This document shows positions 46,755 to 59,030 of a stretch of DNA of 64,000 bases, one piece after another. The translations under genes were made by a program, and so were the position numbers. The DNA lies in the NCBI GenBank assembly GCA_025345505.1, contig JANVCC010000174.1, positions 2,971,797 through 3,035,796 of the forward strand. The letters run 5' to 3'. How positions within the stretch are numbered: position 1 is the first letter of the stretch; each line of letters begins with the position of its first letter. The notes beneath the pieces are model-generated. The model searched no databases, was not told where the DNA came from, and saw only the letters and a program-made list of their open reading frames with translations. This DNA comes from Todiramphus chloris collaris (taxonomy: Eukaryota; Chordata; Aves; Coraciiformes; Alcedinidae).

Positions 46755-46922
46755 CAGCTTGCTGCCCAGAGAGGTGATGGACTCTCCTTCCCTGGAGGCT
46801 TCTAAGACTCTCCTGGCTCTGTTCCTGTGTGGGCTGCCCTGGGTGCCCCTGCTCTGGCAGAGGGTGGAACTCGATGATCTCCAGAGCTCCCTTCCAACCC
46901 CATCCATTCTATGATTCGATGA
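46755..46922 (+). mobile_element. CR1-type LINE, short 3' fragment
   Basis: gctgcccagagaggtgatgg, cttccctggaggcttctaag, ctcgatgatctccagagctc and ccatccattctatgattcga follow the order of the CR1 3' terminus and end in the characteristic attctatgattc repeats. Confidence 0.93.
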
Positions 46923-47398
46923 ACTTCTCTCTTGAGAGAAGACCCTCTTTCCAGCTTAGTTCATGTAATTACAGTGCAGGACAGGATAGACTGGGAAAGA
47001 AGGGCCATAATTTGGGGGTTTCTTTTCCAAAAACATTTCCTGTGCTGACTGCTGATCTCCACCTAGTCCTGCCACTGCTGCCTCTTGAACAATACCTGTC
47101 TCCGTTCTATTCCCTGAATGCCACCGATGAGGCCAGCTGTCAGGAAGGCATGATTTGCCTCCTTTTTCTAAAAAAAATATTTTTTCTTCTTTTTTTTTTT
47201 TTTCCTGCTCCTTCCCCCGATGGTGTTGTCAAATGAAGCTCACTGTAACATGACAGTGCTCTGTGCCTCTGTAGCATTTTTCCTTAACGTTCTGTGCAAA
47301 CATTCAGTCTGAACTAGCTATGTTTTTAGTTTAATTCCATTTTTTCTGCTAAAAAGTCTGTCCATATTTTTCTTATGGGACCCTCTTAAGTACTGAAA

Positions 47399-47477
47399 GG
47401 CTGCAAAAAGGTCTCCAGGCTGAATACCTCCAACTCTCCCAGCCTGGCCTCCCAGCAGAGGGGTTCCAGCCCTCTAC
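47399..47477 (-). mobile_element. CR1-type LINE fragment, antisense
   Basis: ggctgcaaaaaggtctccag, caactctcccagcctggcct and gaggggttccagccctcta match the reverse complement of the CR1 segment just upstream of its 3' end. An internal deletion removes the usual ggagccttctcttct part. Confidence 0.8.
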
Positions 47478-48349
47478 TTTAACACACACCTTGGCTCTAG
47501 CAGTACGTAGACTGATAGGTCAGATAGCCACCATTCCTCCCTGATGTTTTTTCTACAAAGTGTTTGGTTTTTTCCAGTCCAGATATTTTTTTTTTCTTCC
47601 CCTAGGAACATCTGAACCAGGATACTCAAGTCACCCATTGCTTTCCAGGAAGACCAAAACAACTCTTGAACTGCACCAGGCCAAGTAGTCTAAGCTAACA
47701 AGAGCAGAGCTGCCTGGGGAGTGCCTGGGAACTCACAGGCTCTCTGCTGGATTTACCTCCCATCAATGGGGCTGCCTCATGCCCATCCAGGCACGTCCCA
47801 AAGCACAATCTGCTGCCTGATAGGATGCAAAGCTGCCAGGCGTGCTCAGATCAATGCTGTCCTGCTATCACGAGTGCTTTTTTGGCTCTGCCATTGACCA
47901 TCTTGCTTGGGTGGTAAATATGGTCTTTGATTTCTGTTATTTTTCCTTTACAGTGTCCTAGGATCTGCTTGGTTGAGTTGAGTTTGTTGTGTTTTTATTG
48001 TTTATTTGCCTTTCAAATAAGTGTAGCCAGTGAAGCCTGAGTCGCTTTCCTCATTTGAATTATCCATGCAAAGTTGATCTGGTTTTAAAATGCCATTTTT
48101 TTTTTGTACTGGCTTGTTGGCTGGTTAGGGTCCAGATGATCTACTGGAACTGCAGTATTGCTACTGAAGTTGGAGCACAAGCTCTCATTTTGTAGACAAC
48201 AACCACACTTTGTGTGAATTATGTATCTTAGTCTCTCTAATGCTGCTTTACATGAGTCTGAGTCCAATAGGCTTACTGGACACTAACTTAAATTGCTTGA
48301 GTTGAGTGGATTTACCTGAGTTCTGCACAACAACCCAGAATGTGAGTGG

Positions 48350-48411
48350 TATTAGGTCGTAGGCTGGACTTGATGATCTCAGAAGTCTTTTCCAGCCTCA
48401 GTAATTCTATT
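48350..48411 (+). mobile_element. CR1-type LINE, terminal 3' fragment
   Basis: ggctggacttgatgatctca followed by tcttttccagcctcagtaat and tctat matches the last 60 or so bases of CR1, diverged. Confidence 0.8.
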
Positions 48412-51400
48412 CCCCACTAACAGTAACATTTAGCTGGGATAGGTAGAGAGAACTGGTAGCCCTGCCATCTCTCCCCTTAAAATTTATCCTTGCTGCCATC
48501 TCATCCCTCCAAGACCTAACAAAACACCATGTCCATGTCAGCTTTCAGCCCTTTCTCACAAGTATGTGATTCTATTCTGCTTGTCCTCTGTGCTTGTGAA
48601 ATACTTCAAGCTTGTCTAGGAAAACTGAGGTCATCGTATCATAAACAGGGTGGCAGGAAGGAAACTCCATCACATCCACCTTCCTTTTGTATTTGTTCAC
48701 ACCATCTTACAGTCACCCAGGCCCTGGCAGCAGCTTTTAGACAGCTCATCTCTGATGCTCAAGACAAGATCAGTGCTTGCAGGCACTGGAAAGTGCTGGG
48801 CTGCTTGCTGTCTGTTGTGTCGGGGATGCTAGCAAGCAGTGACTGTCTTGCAGTATTCCAGGATTGTTTGGACTTATCCAGGCCTTCTACACCTACTGAA
48901 ACAGACGCAGTTGCCACCAGGAAGGGCAGTTAAACAGGTGTGAGTATCAGGGATTAGGAAAGCTGGTTTAAACTTAATAGCTGGGCAGTTGCTTGGCGTT
49001 GAAATGATCCCAGTGGAAATAATCTCCTATGTGCAAAGCAGGTCTGCAAAGGGAAATGTTTTCTAGCTCACGGTGGCCCTGATACAGCAGGGCTACCCTT
49101 GTCAGAGGGGTGATGTGCCAGGCAGGTGCCATGTCTGGGCTGCAGTCATGGCTGGGGACAGCAATCCTGAGCAGTGCTGGTGGAGGTACCTGCCTGGGGA
49201 AAGCAGCAGTGCTGAGACACCACAGAATCTGTATTCCCTGAAGCTACTGAGAACCCCCCCACGCTTTACACTTGTCAGGATCAAAGCTGTTAACTCCTGG
49301 ATGAGGCCACATGCCATTCTGAGGGTCAGCCTCCTGCACTGGTGGCCGTCAGGGACCTGAGACATTGCTTTGGTGTCGTTCCCTGCCGTAAAAAATAAGC
49401 AGAGCTCAAAGCTTTGCTAGCTGTAGTCGGGGGACTCGGGTTGCTGGCTGAGGTAATGCTGGCATCTTCTTGTCCTTTGCATGTATTTCATGCTATTTCA
49501 GGTGGTAATGTGACTTTCTTTGGATGGGCCTGGCATCTCCTTGGCAGTTGCACACTTAACCATCACCCTCATCCTTGCCACTTGTGACTTGAATGAGTAA
49601 TTCCCAACGTTTGTTTTCAAGCGGGTGGCTCCGACACGCCCTGACTCCTGCAGGAGGAACATCCATGTGTGAAGGGCCACGGACCTCACCTCTTTTCGTG
49701 GAGCTGAACAGGAACATCGTTCCCTCAGGTAGAAGTACACATGACCCTGCGTGGAGGTGTCTGGTGTTGCAGCAGCAGCCCGAAGGGATGCGTACGTGCA
49801 ACTGAAAGCCTGAGGTTGTGGGGGGTTCTCTGGACCAATTCTGACTGAACAACTGCTGACTCTTCAGGGCAGACAAGCAGGTGACTGTGCACTAGGAAGG
49901 GAAGCTGGGTTATTCCACCCCATGGAACAGTCTCGTGACTGTGAGGTGCTCTCAGATGTGTGGTTCGTAGAGCAAAATGCTGCCCTGAAATAGAGGGAGC
50001 CACGACTGACCCTTACAGAAGCTGTCTCTGCTGTGTACTCGCAGACTAATACTGTTTAGAGATTGGAAAAGCTCATTAAATAATCTGATCTTTACAGATG
50101 CTGTTGGTTTCCTACGTGTGCTACTAAGAAACTGATTTTCATCCGTTACGTGCTGTCCCATTTCTGTGATGAAGACCCTACTTCAAAGTGCGTTGCTCTG
50201 AGTGTTTGTTCCCTTGCTGCCTGGAAGAGGTGGCCATTCCATGTCTTCCTGAGTACTCTTTCAGTGCAGAAGATGGATGTGGATGTGGTGCTTCTGTATA
50301 CACCGAGGACTTCTTGGGGCAATTTGGATCTGAGCCACGAAGCAGGTAAGTACTGCTGTGGCTGGCCCAGCCCTAAGATGAGGACAGGAAGAGTAAGGCA
50401 TACTCATCCCACTTGATGCTAAGATAGTTCCAGCTTGGCTAAGCCAAAATCAGGAGGCTTAAATTAGGCCACTCATTTACTCTTGCAGACCAAAGGGCTT
50501 CTTCAAAGCTAACTAGGTGGCGAGTCTTTCTGCCTGCAACAGATGAAGACATCAAGCCCATTACTCACTTCCAATGAAACCCCACCTCAGCTGTTCTTCC
50601 CCAGACAGTCAAACACTTTGTGTGTGTTCAGCCCAACCCAGAGACATAATCAGCACAAAATAAACCAGCAGCATTGACTTTCCAGTCAGGTAAAGCAGAT
50701 CTTTGGGGTTTTTTTTGAGTTATAAGGGGTTTCTTAGCAGTCAGTGCTAAGTGCAGCCAGCTCTTGCTGTTGAAAGCATGAAGTTCATCAAGGGGCTGGT
50801 TTTGTTTCTGCTACACTGGAGGCTGTTGCTTTAACCAACTGCCTGCTGTATCAGACTTGGGTGAAAACACACCAGGAAACAAGATTTTTAAAGCTGCTGA
50901 GGAAGACAATCTTATGTTTGTTCAGCACGGAGTGGATTTGTATGTCAGAGTTGCTGGTTGTGTGCGTGAAGCCAGAGAAAAGAAATGGGAATGAGAGGGA
51001 ATGAGAAAGGCTGAAGAGAAGCCTGTGTTTCTCCCAATGGTGTTTCTTCCTACAAGAAGACACAGGCTTTAAAAGTTTCCCAGTGCAACATCTGAGAAAA
51101 CATCATCTGAAGCGAGTGAGCTTTCAGATGGGTGGACTTTTTTTTGCCATGAATTTAAACACTGGGTCTTTTCTGGTATATTCTGGGTGTTAGAGCCTTA
51201 TGTGATATACTCTGCATCCCACGTCTGACTCTGCATAACAAGATTCTGCTCCCTCTATTTGCTGTGTCCCAACTCTTGCTGTAATCTGGAGCCTGCACGC
51301 TTTGGGGAGTGAAAATTATGCCCATTGTTCTAGGTTTTTGTGGGTGTTTATGCTGTAATTCGCTGACTTGATCTGCAGCAAACCTGTTTTTAACTGCAGA

Positions 51401-52394
51401 CCCAATGTGGGTGATTGTTCAGAAGGTAAGGTGTGTCTCACTGATTAGCTGAGTTGAAGTCACCTGACCCTGAACAAATAGTTCCTGACCTGAATTTTAT
51501 GTTAGCTTTATTTACTTAATATAGAAACGCTAAAATTGGGCTGCACTGAACTGTGTCTTTAACCATTTCTTTTCCCCTGCCATTTTTCTAGAGGATCTAC
51601 CTTAAGAGTCAGAGTTAAGCCTCGAGTCGGGCTGTGGGCTTGGCAATTTTGCTGCTGGGTCATTTGCCCCTCTGTGGGCAAAAATGTGGATTCATCGCCC
51701 TCCTAGGTGCAGGATTTGGAGAAGCAGGTACATCTCGAGCTGTCACGACACGTCACGAAGTGTGATGGGAGGGGTGGGGGGAAGGAAGAAACCCAACTCC
51801 CCGAGGTGTACGGCGGGCCGGTGACTCAGAACCCTGCGTGCCATGAGCCCTGCGTGGTGAGCTGCCCTTTGGGAGGCAACGGACTGGCAGAACTGGAGCT
51901 CTGGCTCTCTGCTGGCACGAGGCAGCGGTAAAGCCGGGGCTGTATTTGCACTGTCACGCGATGCGAGCAGGGGAAGATCTGCTCCGCTGGTGACTGCTCG
52001 CTGAACTAGGGAGCGTGCAGAATTGACACCGGCTCCGCGTGGGCAGAGGTGTTGTCGGTGCTACTGTTGCCCAAGAGGTTGCTGATTACATATTAAGCAG
52101 GTCTGAAGGGAAGGGAAATGCTGTTTGTCCTAATTAAAAAAAAAAAAAAAAAAAGAGAGAATCGGTTTGTGGGCAGGGAGAAGAAAACTAGATTCATTCA
52201 GAGGTTCTTTGCTGGGCTGTGACAACTGGAAAAGTGCTGCTGCTAATTCTTGAAAGGCATGAGAGGCAAACAGCCTCTCGTGATCTCAGGGAGCTGGCTT
52301 TTCTCTCAGTCTGCCTTTCTTTGCTATATTGTTTGGCAAAGTCAGTCAGTCCACTAAAATACTCATCATTTGCCTTTGTTTAGGTGATGGTACT
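48412..52394. other. Intergenic, no gene seen
   Basis: No repeat family recognised. A consensus donor-like site (CAG|gtaagt) lies at 50346, with no clear partner acceptor. A run of A (52135-52154) ends the block. Several open frames of 80-130 codons lack any recognisable protein feature. Confidence 0.55.
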
Positions 52395-52457
52395 GTGTGT
52401 ATGTGTCAACGTAGCCCTTTGCAGGGTCGGGAGAGTCTTGCCCCTGCCAACCTGCCA
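52395..52457 (+). repeat. Left arm of an inverted repeat (63 bp)
   Basis: Reading gtgtgtatgtgtcaacgtag, ccctttgcagggtcgggag, then ccaacctgcca at the end. Its reverse complement is found at 53891-53953 with about four mismatches by eye. Confidence 0.9.
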
Positions 52458-53656
52458 GCCTTGTTGCAGCACAAGTGCAGAACTCGACCGAGTGACTGAC
52501 CCAGCTTGTGGTCTGGTACTATAGCTGCACTTACCTAGCAGCTATGCTAGACTCACCTTCCAGCAGCTCTGAGCACAAGGAACTGGTTCGTATTGGCCAC
52601 CAGAAGAACCTAAACCCCAGCATGAATCAGGGCTGCACGCTAACTACGGCTGCACGGTTTTGAAAGCCAACGCAAGCAAGGGCTTTGTGTTTGCAGTTGT
52701 GATTAGATCAGGTCTTTGTGCGGGGTCTGTCTGTGAAATTTGAAATCTGGGGGCTGTTGGCAGCTGGCAATTTGTGCCGCTATAATAAGCACGATCATAT
52801 TTTGTGAAATAATGTGTTAGATGAGTGCTGCTGGATGGTCATCTCTCAGGCAGTGAAATGATGCAAGGAGATGGTATCACTGTCGTGCCCACCATTGGTA
52901 TTGCATTCAGGACCTTGCCGTGTTCCATGGATGGAGGAACTATCAGAGCAGCTCAAAACCTCACTTAATTTCATTTTAAGGACAAAGGTCTGCGTAGGGA
53001 TAAACTGCAAAGAGGGAAACGACACGAAATGAAACTGCACGCAAAAGGACAACCCCTGAAGGGGGCTGCTGGATGGAGCTGTTTTCAGAGCCACCATCCA
53101 CAGCACCTAAATGCCTGGCTCCATTTACCTGTCTGGGACACAGGAGCAGTTGCTGGGCCCGAGTGAATGTACTAGAGATTAGCAGGGCAGGAAAACACCT
53201 GCTGCCACTTCACTGATCCGAGAGGAAACAAAGGGCAGGAAAAGCGATGGCCTGAGCAACCCAGGATTGGGTGAAAACTAATATGTAGCTTCAGATTGGT
53301 AGTTGGCAGCCATAACCCTCAATTTAAAGCAGCTGAGAGCCCCAGCTCTTTAGATCTAAAATCTTGCTGTTATGAAGATGAAAGACTTTGTTCCATACAC
53401 CTCCCCCCCTTTTATTTTTCCTTTTTTTCTTTTCACTCAGCTGTGTCCAAATGGGGAGCAGGCAGATGGGAGTTCAGGCAGACCCAGATGCCAGGCTGTT
53501 GTGCTTTACAACAGGCAGCGAGGAGTGGCAGGTAGCTTAGCCAGGAGGAAAAGGTAGAAACTTTCCAATCATTGTTTAGGAGCTCAGTGACCCCCTTTCG
53601 TTCTACCTTGGGGGAAGGTGGGGTTGGCTGGGACTCGCCGGTGACCACAGTGTAGG

Positions 53657-53824
53657 CTTCAGTTCAGATATGGGTTGGAAGTCCTGGTGATAGGAAAGAA
53701 GGGAACGTGGTGCTCTCATCGACCTCAGCGAGGGCTGCTGCTTCAATTCAGATATGGGTTGGAAGTCCTGGTGATGGGAAAGAAGGGAACGTGGTGCTCT
53801 CATCGACCTCAGCGCGGGCTGCTG
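53657..53824. repeat. 84-bp direct tandem duplication, two copies
   Basis: Copy 1 is 53657-53740 and copy 2 is 53741-53824. They differ at only about three positions (cagttc/caattc, gatagg/gatggg, gcgagg/gcgcgg), so the duplication is recent or homogenised. Because 84 is a multiple of three, open frames through it show a 28-residue protein repeat, but there is no sign that it is coding. Confidence 0.95.
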
Positions 53825-53890
53825 CACGGCAACTCCACAACCAAGGTCTCAAGGAGGATTTTTAAGTTGGATTCTCAATGTGTGTGTGTG

Positions 53891-53953
53891 TGGCAGGTTG
53901 GCAGGGTCGAGACTCTCCCGACCCTGCAAAGGGCTACGTGGACACATACACAT
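53891..53953 (-). repeat. Right arm of the inverted repeat (63 bp)
   Basis: tggcaggttggcagggtcga, gactctcccgaccctgcaaa, gggctacgtg and gacacatacaca form the reverse complement of 52395-52457. A TG run lies just to its left. Confidence 0.9.
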
Positions 53954-53957
53954 ACAC

Positions 53958-56900
53958 ATTGGAGTCCAAGGCCATTTAAAAGGTGAGCAAAAAGGATGGA
54001 CCATCATCATTGGAGGCTCAGCTTCATTTCCTGACTCCGAGCTGCCTTTCATTCAGAAACTGGGCTTAGCATCATTTTAAGTACACTGTCACCAGGCTCT
54101 TTTTTTCCCCTCTTTGTTTGGTTTGATTGGAACAGGAGCAGCTTTTCTGTCCGTTAGCAACCAGAGAGACACAGCCCTGCCAACCAGGCCCCTTCGAGGG
54201 TGTTGTGCATCGATTAATGGGACAGTTGATGGCCTCTCCTGGGGCTCCCTTCGATGCCGTGGTGCTGTGGGGTTTGTGTGTGCTATATCTTACCTTTCAC
54301 TTGCTCACCAGCTCGTGCCCTATGGAAACATGACCGAAGTCTGGCAGGTTGGGTGGCTGGCCTTAAGTTAGTGTGTTTGCAAAGAGAAGGGAAAGCTTGT
54401 AAGACTATAAAACTTTCCTTCCGTGTTCAAATACACTCAGATTAGTCTGGCTCACCTGCCCACTGCTTGTGTCATCCTCAGAGTAAAGAAACAGCGAAAC
54501 GCACCCGTGACACTAACACTGGCAGGACGTGTTTTAGCTGTGGAGTGTTTGATTTCATGCGAGCCATCCCTCCAGGTTATTGCACCTCTCCAAACGCCAC
54601 GAAGAACAATATACTTCTCCCCTCCTCCTCTGCTTGCTTAACTTGTTAAGACATGGAAGGTTACTCCTGTGATGACTCCTATTCCTGACCTGACAGGTGG
54701 TGCCTTGGACTGAACTTTGCTCTCACAAACATGGCTGGGTTTCACCTATCAGCCTGCCATTTGGTGGACTCGCCCATCTGCACAGCATTGCACAGTTCTG
54801 GCAACGGGCACTGCTGCAAATTGTCTCAGGTGCTGGGTTAAGGAAAGCTGTTGAGTGCAGGGCCATGCTACACAAACAACTTCCACACGTTTAATCTTGT
54901 GCCTTTTACTCTATAGATTGTACAATGAACTGCCGAGTGCAGGTAAGAAGATGAAAGAGATGGAGGTGATGCAGGAAGTGATATTAATGGCTCTAGCCCT
55001 GGGATGAAAGAAATAAACACCTTTATGGATCTGCACTGGTGTGACCCCTCTCTGCAGAGCCTGCACTAGGAACAAAGAATTGGAATATTGGATCAGAAGT
55101 CCAATGTGGTTTGCAGCCTGTTTTGAAGCACTGCTCAATAGGAACCTATTGAAAAAAAAGATGAATGGGCTGCTATGAAGAATGGCTGTGAAAGGAAGTG
55201 TTTATTTTTGACATGAGAAATGTTACGTTTGCAGTGCATGGCGAGGAGGGTTTGCATCCTTTCTTTCTCCAGCCAATCTAAAGCCATGGGCATCCTATAG
55301 CCATATTCAGTGTTTTCTTTTGATCCTTTGTCTCCTACCAAACTTCTGGTGTCAGTGGTGCAGTTCTACGTTAACTGTGCCTGGTTACTATTTTTAATTT
55401 AAATAGGTGGTTCAGGGTTCAACAGTTTTGGAAGAAGAGAAAGGAAACTTGTTTTTGATTTCACAGTCCTGTGTAGCAGTAAAATCCACCGGCTGTCGGT
55501 GGAAGTACTGACTGAGATAGAGTGGGAAGGGAAGGGAATTCAAAGTACTGGGCTGGAACGTAACAGCTTGGATAGTCTATCTCTGCCAAAGGTTTTTCTA
55601 TATGATCTTGAGCGAGTCTCTTCATCTCTCCTGTCCAATTCCTCAAAGATAAAACATTGCCTTTATTCTTTATAGATGTTTTCAAGCTAACCTCATGACT
55701 TTTGTAAGGCACTTAGACACTGTGCTGTTGGCCTGAAAAATATCCAGACACTAAGCTGAGAATTTTCACAAAGATCAGTGGTCAGTCCATTACCATACAT
55801 GAGATTTACAAATGGGAGCTTTCGAGGCATCAAAGAACTTTGTAGACGAAATTACCATAACCCTCTCTGGACACAGACACCAGGTAAGTCTTCCTGACCT
55901 GTGCTTTATAGTGTGCTAAAGATGGGCTGCTGTTCTTGGCTTGAAACTAGGTACAATAGCCACAGAGAGATGGGGTGTTTAGGATTATCATCAAACAAGT
56001 ATGCCATATATAAACACGCTGTCTTTGCAATCAGATGGCTACTATGTATTAACCCAGGATTCATGTGTATTGGTTATTGCTGATAATTAATTCTTTATTT
56101 GTTGCTGATAACAGAGGGGCTCATTTGTAGTCATTGAAGGTCTCTTTCTAAGGAAAGATAGGCTTATCTTATCCTGTCACAATAATCCAGTTGTTTGTGT
56201 CTTGTCCTTCAGGGCCGGATAGAACACTATAAATGAACAGAGAGTAGAAAAGTGCAGCTGTGGGGAAATGGGGTTTGGCTGGAAGAGCTCCTAGGCATCC
56301 TCCAACTGCTGCTGCGTGCATTGTAATTACTGATGCTCAAACTTAGGGGTGGCTTGAATAGGACACAGGAGGAAAAAAAACCAAGTCAGAATGAGGGTGG
56401 GTCCAGGCAGGTGCCAGTACAACAGGCAGGATGGAGATGGTGACCCACAGGGGACTGTGAAAAGAGGTGGTGACTGATGCAGTACAGAAGAGGCAAAGCG
56501 TGTGTTTGTTTTGGCCAGCCTCAGGGAGATCAGACATTGAGGTTTTGTTGAGACAGGCAGAGAGAGGTCAGGAACAGATGTAGGCCTTGGAGAGGGGTTG
56601 AATCAGAATATAATTGATGCAGCTAAGCCGCATCCTGGCCAGGTACTGATGCAAGAGCAAGTAGGTCTGCTTGTGCACCAGCCACGTCTTGCAGATTGGA
56701 TGGATTGTCGGCTGCTCGTGAACTGTCAGTCTTAGAGATGGGTGCCTCAGAGAGAGAACAGGAGGGTGACTTCTGAGAGATCAAAGCCACTGATGTCCAA
56801 GCAGGTTAAAATCTCAAATAAATATCCTAAGCATCTAAGTGGCTTAGTCTGATGTGGGTGCAGGTGGTATTGCAATACAGGATGGTATTGCAGCATGTGC

Positions 56901-58203
56901 TGACACACTGGGGCTGGTTTTATTCCCTAGGGTGTTGAATCACTGTCAAGACACAGCTGAAGAGATCAACGAGACCTAATCTCTTAAGAAATGTTGGACA
57001 CTGGCACCAGGATTTCACCACTTATGTTGAGACCAACATCACTGTAGCATCACAACTACAACCACCAGTTTAGAGGTGCCTCCACAGACGTCTGTCACAC
57101 CTCCCAGTTGCAGCGTGTGTATCCCAGTAGGGTATGTTTTCAGGAGGTTGGTTGCTGCCTATAGCATATAGATGCTGCTTATGCTAACTGTGCCTGCCAA
57201 GGCAATGGGCACCTAAATCTCGTTTTTGGAAAGCTATTTATTAACTTTTGACTTTTAAGTTATTTTGAGAATGGCAGATTCAGTTATTTCAGGCTCTTTC
57301 TCCAAATTACCATGGGCTAGGCTTGTTCAAGGCAAAAAATGTGTGTCTTGAAATGACAGCTCTGGCAAGTCAGAGATGAAAAGGCACAAGCCAGCTTGCT
57401 CAGAAGCACAGCTGACAGTATAATGGAACTGCCAACTGTCTAATGCCCTTGCAGAAGCAATCAGTCTTTCACAACTAAAGGTTTCCAAGGTTTCTCTTGA
57501 GTTAGTTCTGAGGAGAAGTTGTGACTTTTGGGAATTCTTCTGCCAGTTGGGCTAATTAACATGATAATTTGTTGTTTCATTAGCTACATCTTTCATGGGA
57601 AATGCGAGTGTGTTTCCATCATAACGAGGAGAAAACATTTTAGTTGTTTTTCTTTTTTCTTGACACTGATGGGAATTTCCTGAAAACTTCCTTGCAAGGG
57701 GATGAAAACGGTATTTAGAAAGCCACAGATTTAGTTTTGCTTTCTTTTCATTTAAATGCTCTATTACTAAGCACGCTGAGAACTGAGCATCAGTTCTGTC
57801 TGAACCCCTTTTTCCACATCCTTCAATACTTTCAAAACTAGGTTGTGTCAGTGAAGAGATTCCACTTGTTCAACATCCAAAAAGCATTTTTTTGCAGGGA
57901 AAGAGAAGTAGGGCTCGTGATGTAGCCAAAAACAGGGACCTTTTGTTTTGGGGTTTGTTTTTTTTTATTTTACAGTCTTCCCATATGCCCATATCGAAAT
58001 TAGAAGTTCCACCTGAGTAATCTAGGAGTAAATACCACAAAGATCTGAGCTGAAGTGTCCCGTAGTCATTGTAATCTCAGTCGTGATGTCTGTGAGTGGA
58101 CACGGGGATCCAGTTGTAGGCCTCTGCTCTTTTGAGCTTGTATACTGGGAGACCTGAGTTCTGAGTTCTGGTTGGACTTTGTATTAGTTTCTGAAGCTAT
58201 TTT
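53958..58203. other. Intergenic, no gene seen
   Basis: No recognised repeats or exons. A donor-like CAG|gtaagt at about 55883 has no supporting exon structure. Confidence 0.55.
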
Positions 58204-58302
58204 GTGTGTCAAGGNNNNNNNNNNGTCAAGGCTAGATGGTTCATGGTTGTGTCAAGGCTAGATGGTTCATGATTGTGTCAAGGCTAGACGGTTCATTCAT
58301 TG
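58204..58302. repeat. 26-bp minisatellite interrupted by an assembly gap
   Basis: gtcaaggctaga(t/c)ggttcat starts at 58225, 58251 and 58277, an exact 26-bp period, and gtgtgtcaagg just before the gap is the end/start of another unit. Ten N at 58215-58224 mark unresolved sequence, so the true copy number is unknown. Confidence 0.93.
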
Positions 58303-58679
58303 TGTGTCAATTCAGGCTTCTGCTAAGTTTCAGAATAAATATCAGCTTTTGTGGATTTACCAGCAAAATTCTGGGGATGTCCTTTAGTAAGTCCTTGACT
58401 CGCTCTGTTTGCGCCTTAGATTGTCTCTGTGTGTCTTGCATCTTTTGTTTGGAAAAGCAATCATCAACCCACCAACGTCCCTGCTATTCTGTTGCAGGTT
58501 AGATGACCTAGCAGAGTTCCAGTTAAATAATCTCATCTCTGGTTCAGCAGGAGTCATATTCTGGTTGGCTGAACAATTAGTTGGCTTTTCAAATACCACC
58601 CCAGCAGCATGGTGGTGGGCAGGTGGGAATTGGTTTGTAATAGAAGAGTGGGAGAAGAACTCCCCATCACCCCGAACTC

Positions 58680-59030
58680 TTGGTTGGCGGTAGACCTCCG
58701 CTCTCGAGCGGACCTGAAGGGATCATCCGGGAGCAGGACCCTGCAGGGAGCGCAGTACCAAACCCAAACCCGCGCTCGGTCGCTAACTCGGTCTTTGTTA
58801 GAGGCAGAGGCAGCGAGCCCGGCAAGCCCCTCGAGAGGCCGGTCTCCCACCCAGCACGTCTGCGGCACACAAGTTGGTTTCGCCCCGGCCGCTCCCAAAA
58901 GAAGCCGAGGACACACCTGTTAATAGCTAGAGGCCAGGAGATTGGTTGGGTGGAAAGAATGCACCTGCGCAGGGAGGGGTGAAGGACTACATGTAAGACG
59001 AGCCTTAGACACTCGCCGTCTCTTCTCAAT
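58680..59030. promoter_or_regulatory. CpG island, candidate promoter
   Basis: GC-rich sequence with roughly two dozen CpGs by eye in about 340 bases, in a window otherwise poor in CpG. It holds an inverted CCAAT box (attgg at 58941), an NRF1-like half-site (ctgcgcagg at 58965) and a GC-box-like gggaggggtg (58971). There is no TATA box. Further CpG clusters follow at 59064-59085, 59249-59325, 60000-60110, 60160-60180, 60280-60300 and 60410-60490. No coding exon is visible; it could drive a gene whose coding part is beyond the window, an lncRNA, or act as a regulatory element. Confidence 0.55.

Noticed and set aside
50045-50062. taatactgttta, resembling a miR-200b/429 seed
   Set aside because: The sequence departs from the miR-200 family right after the seed (no ctggtaatg), and in human that cluster lies on the other side of C1orf159, outside this window.
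53603-53827. Repeat-containing small protein (28-residue unit twice) on the minus strand
   Set aside because: Explained by the 84-bp DNA duplication; no promoter, homology or splice support.
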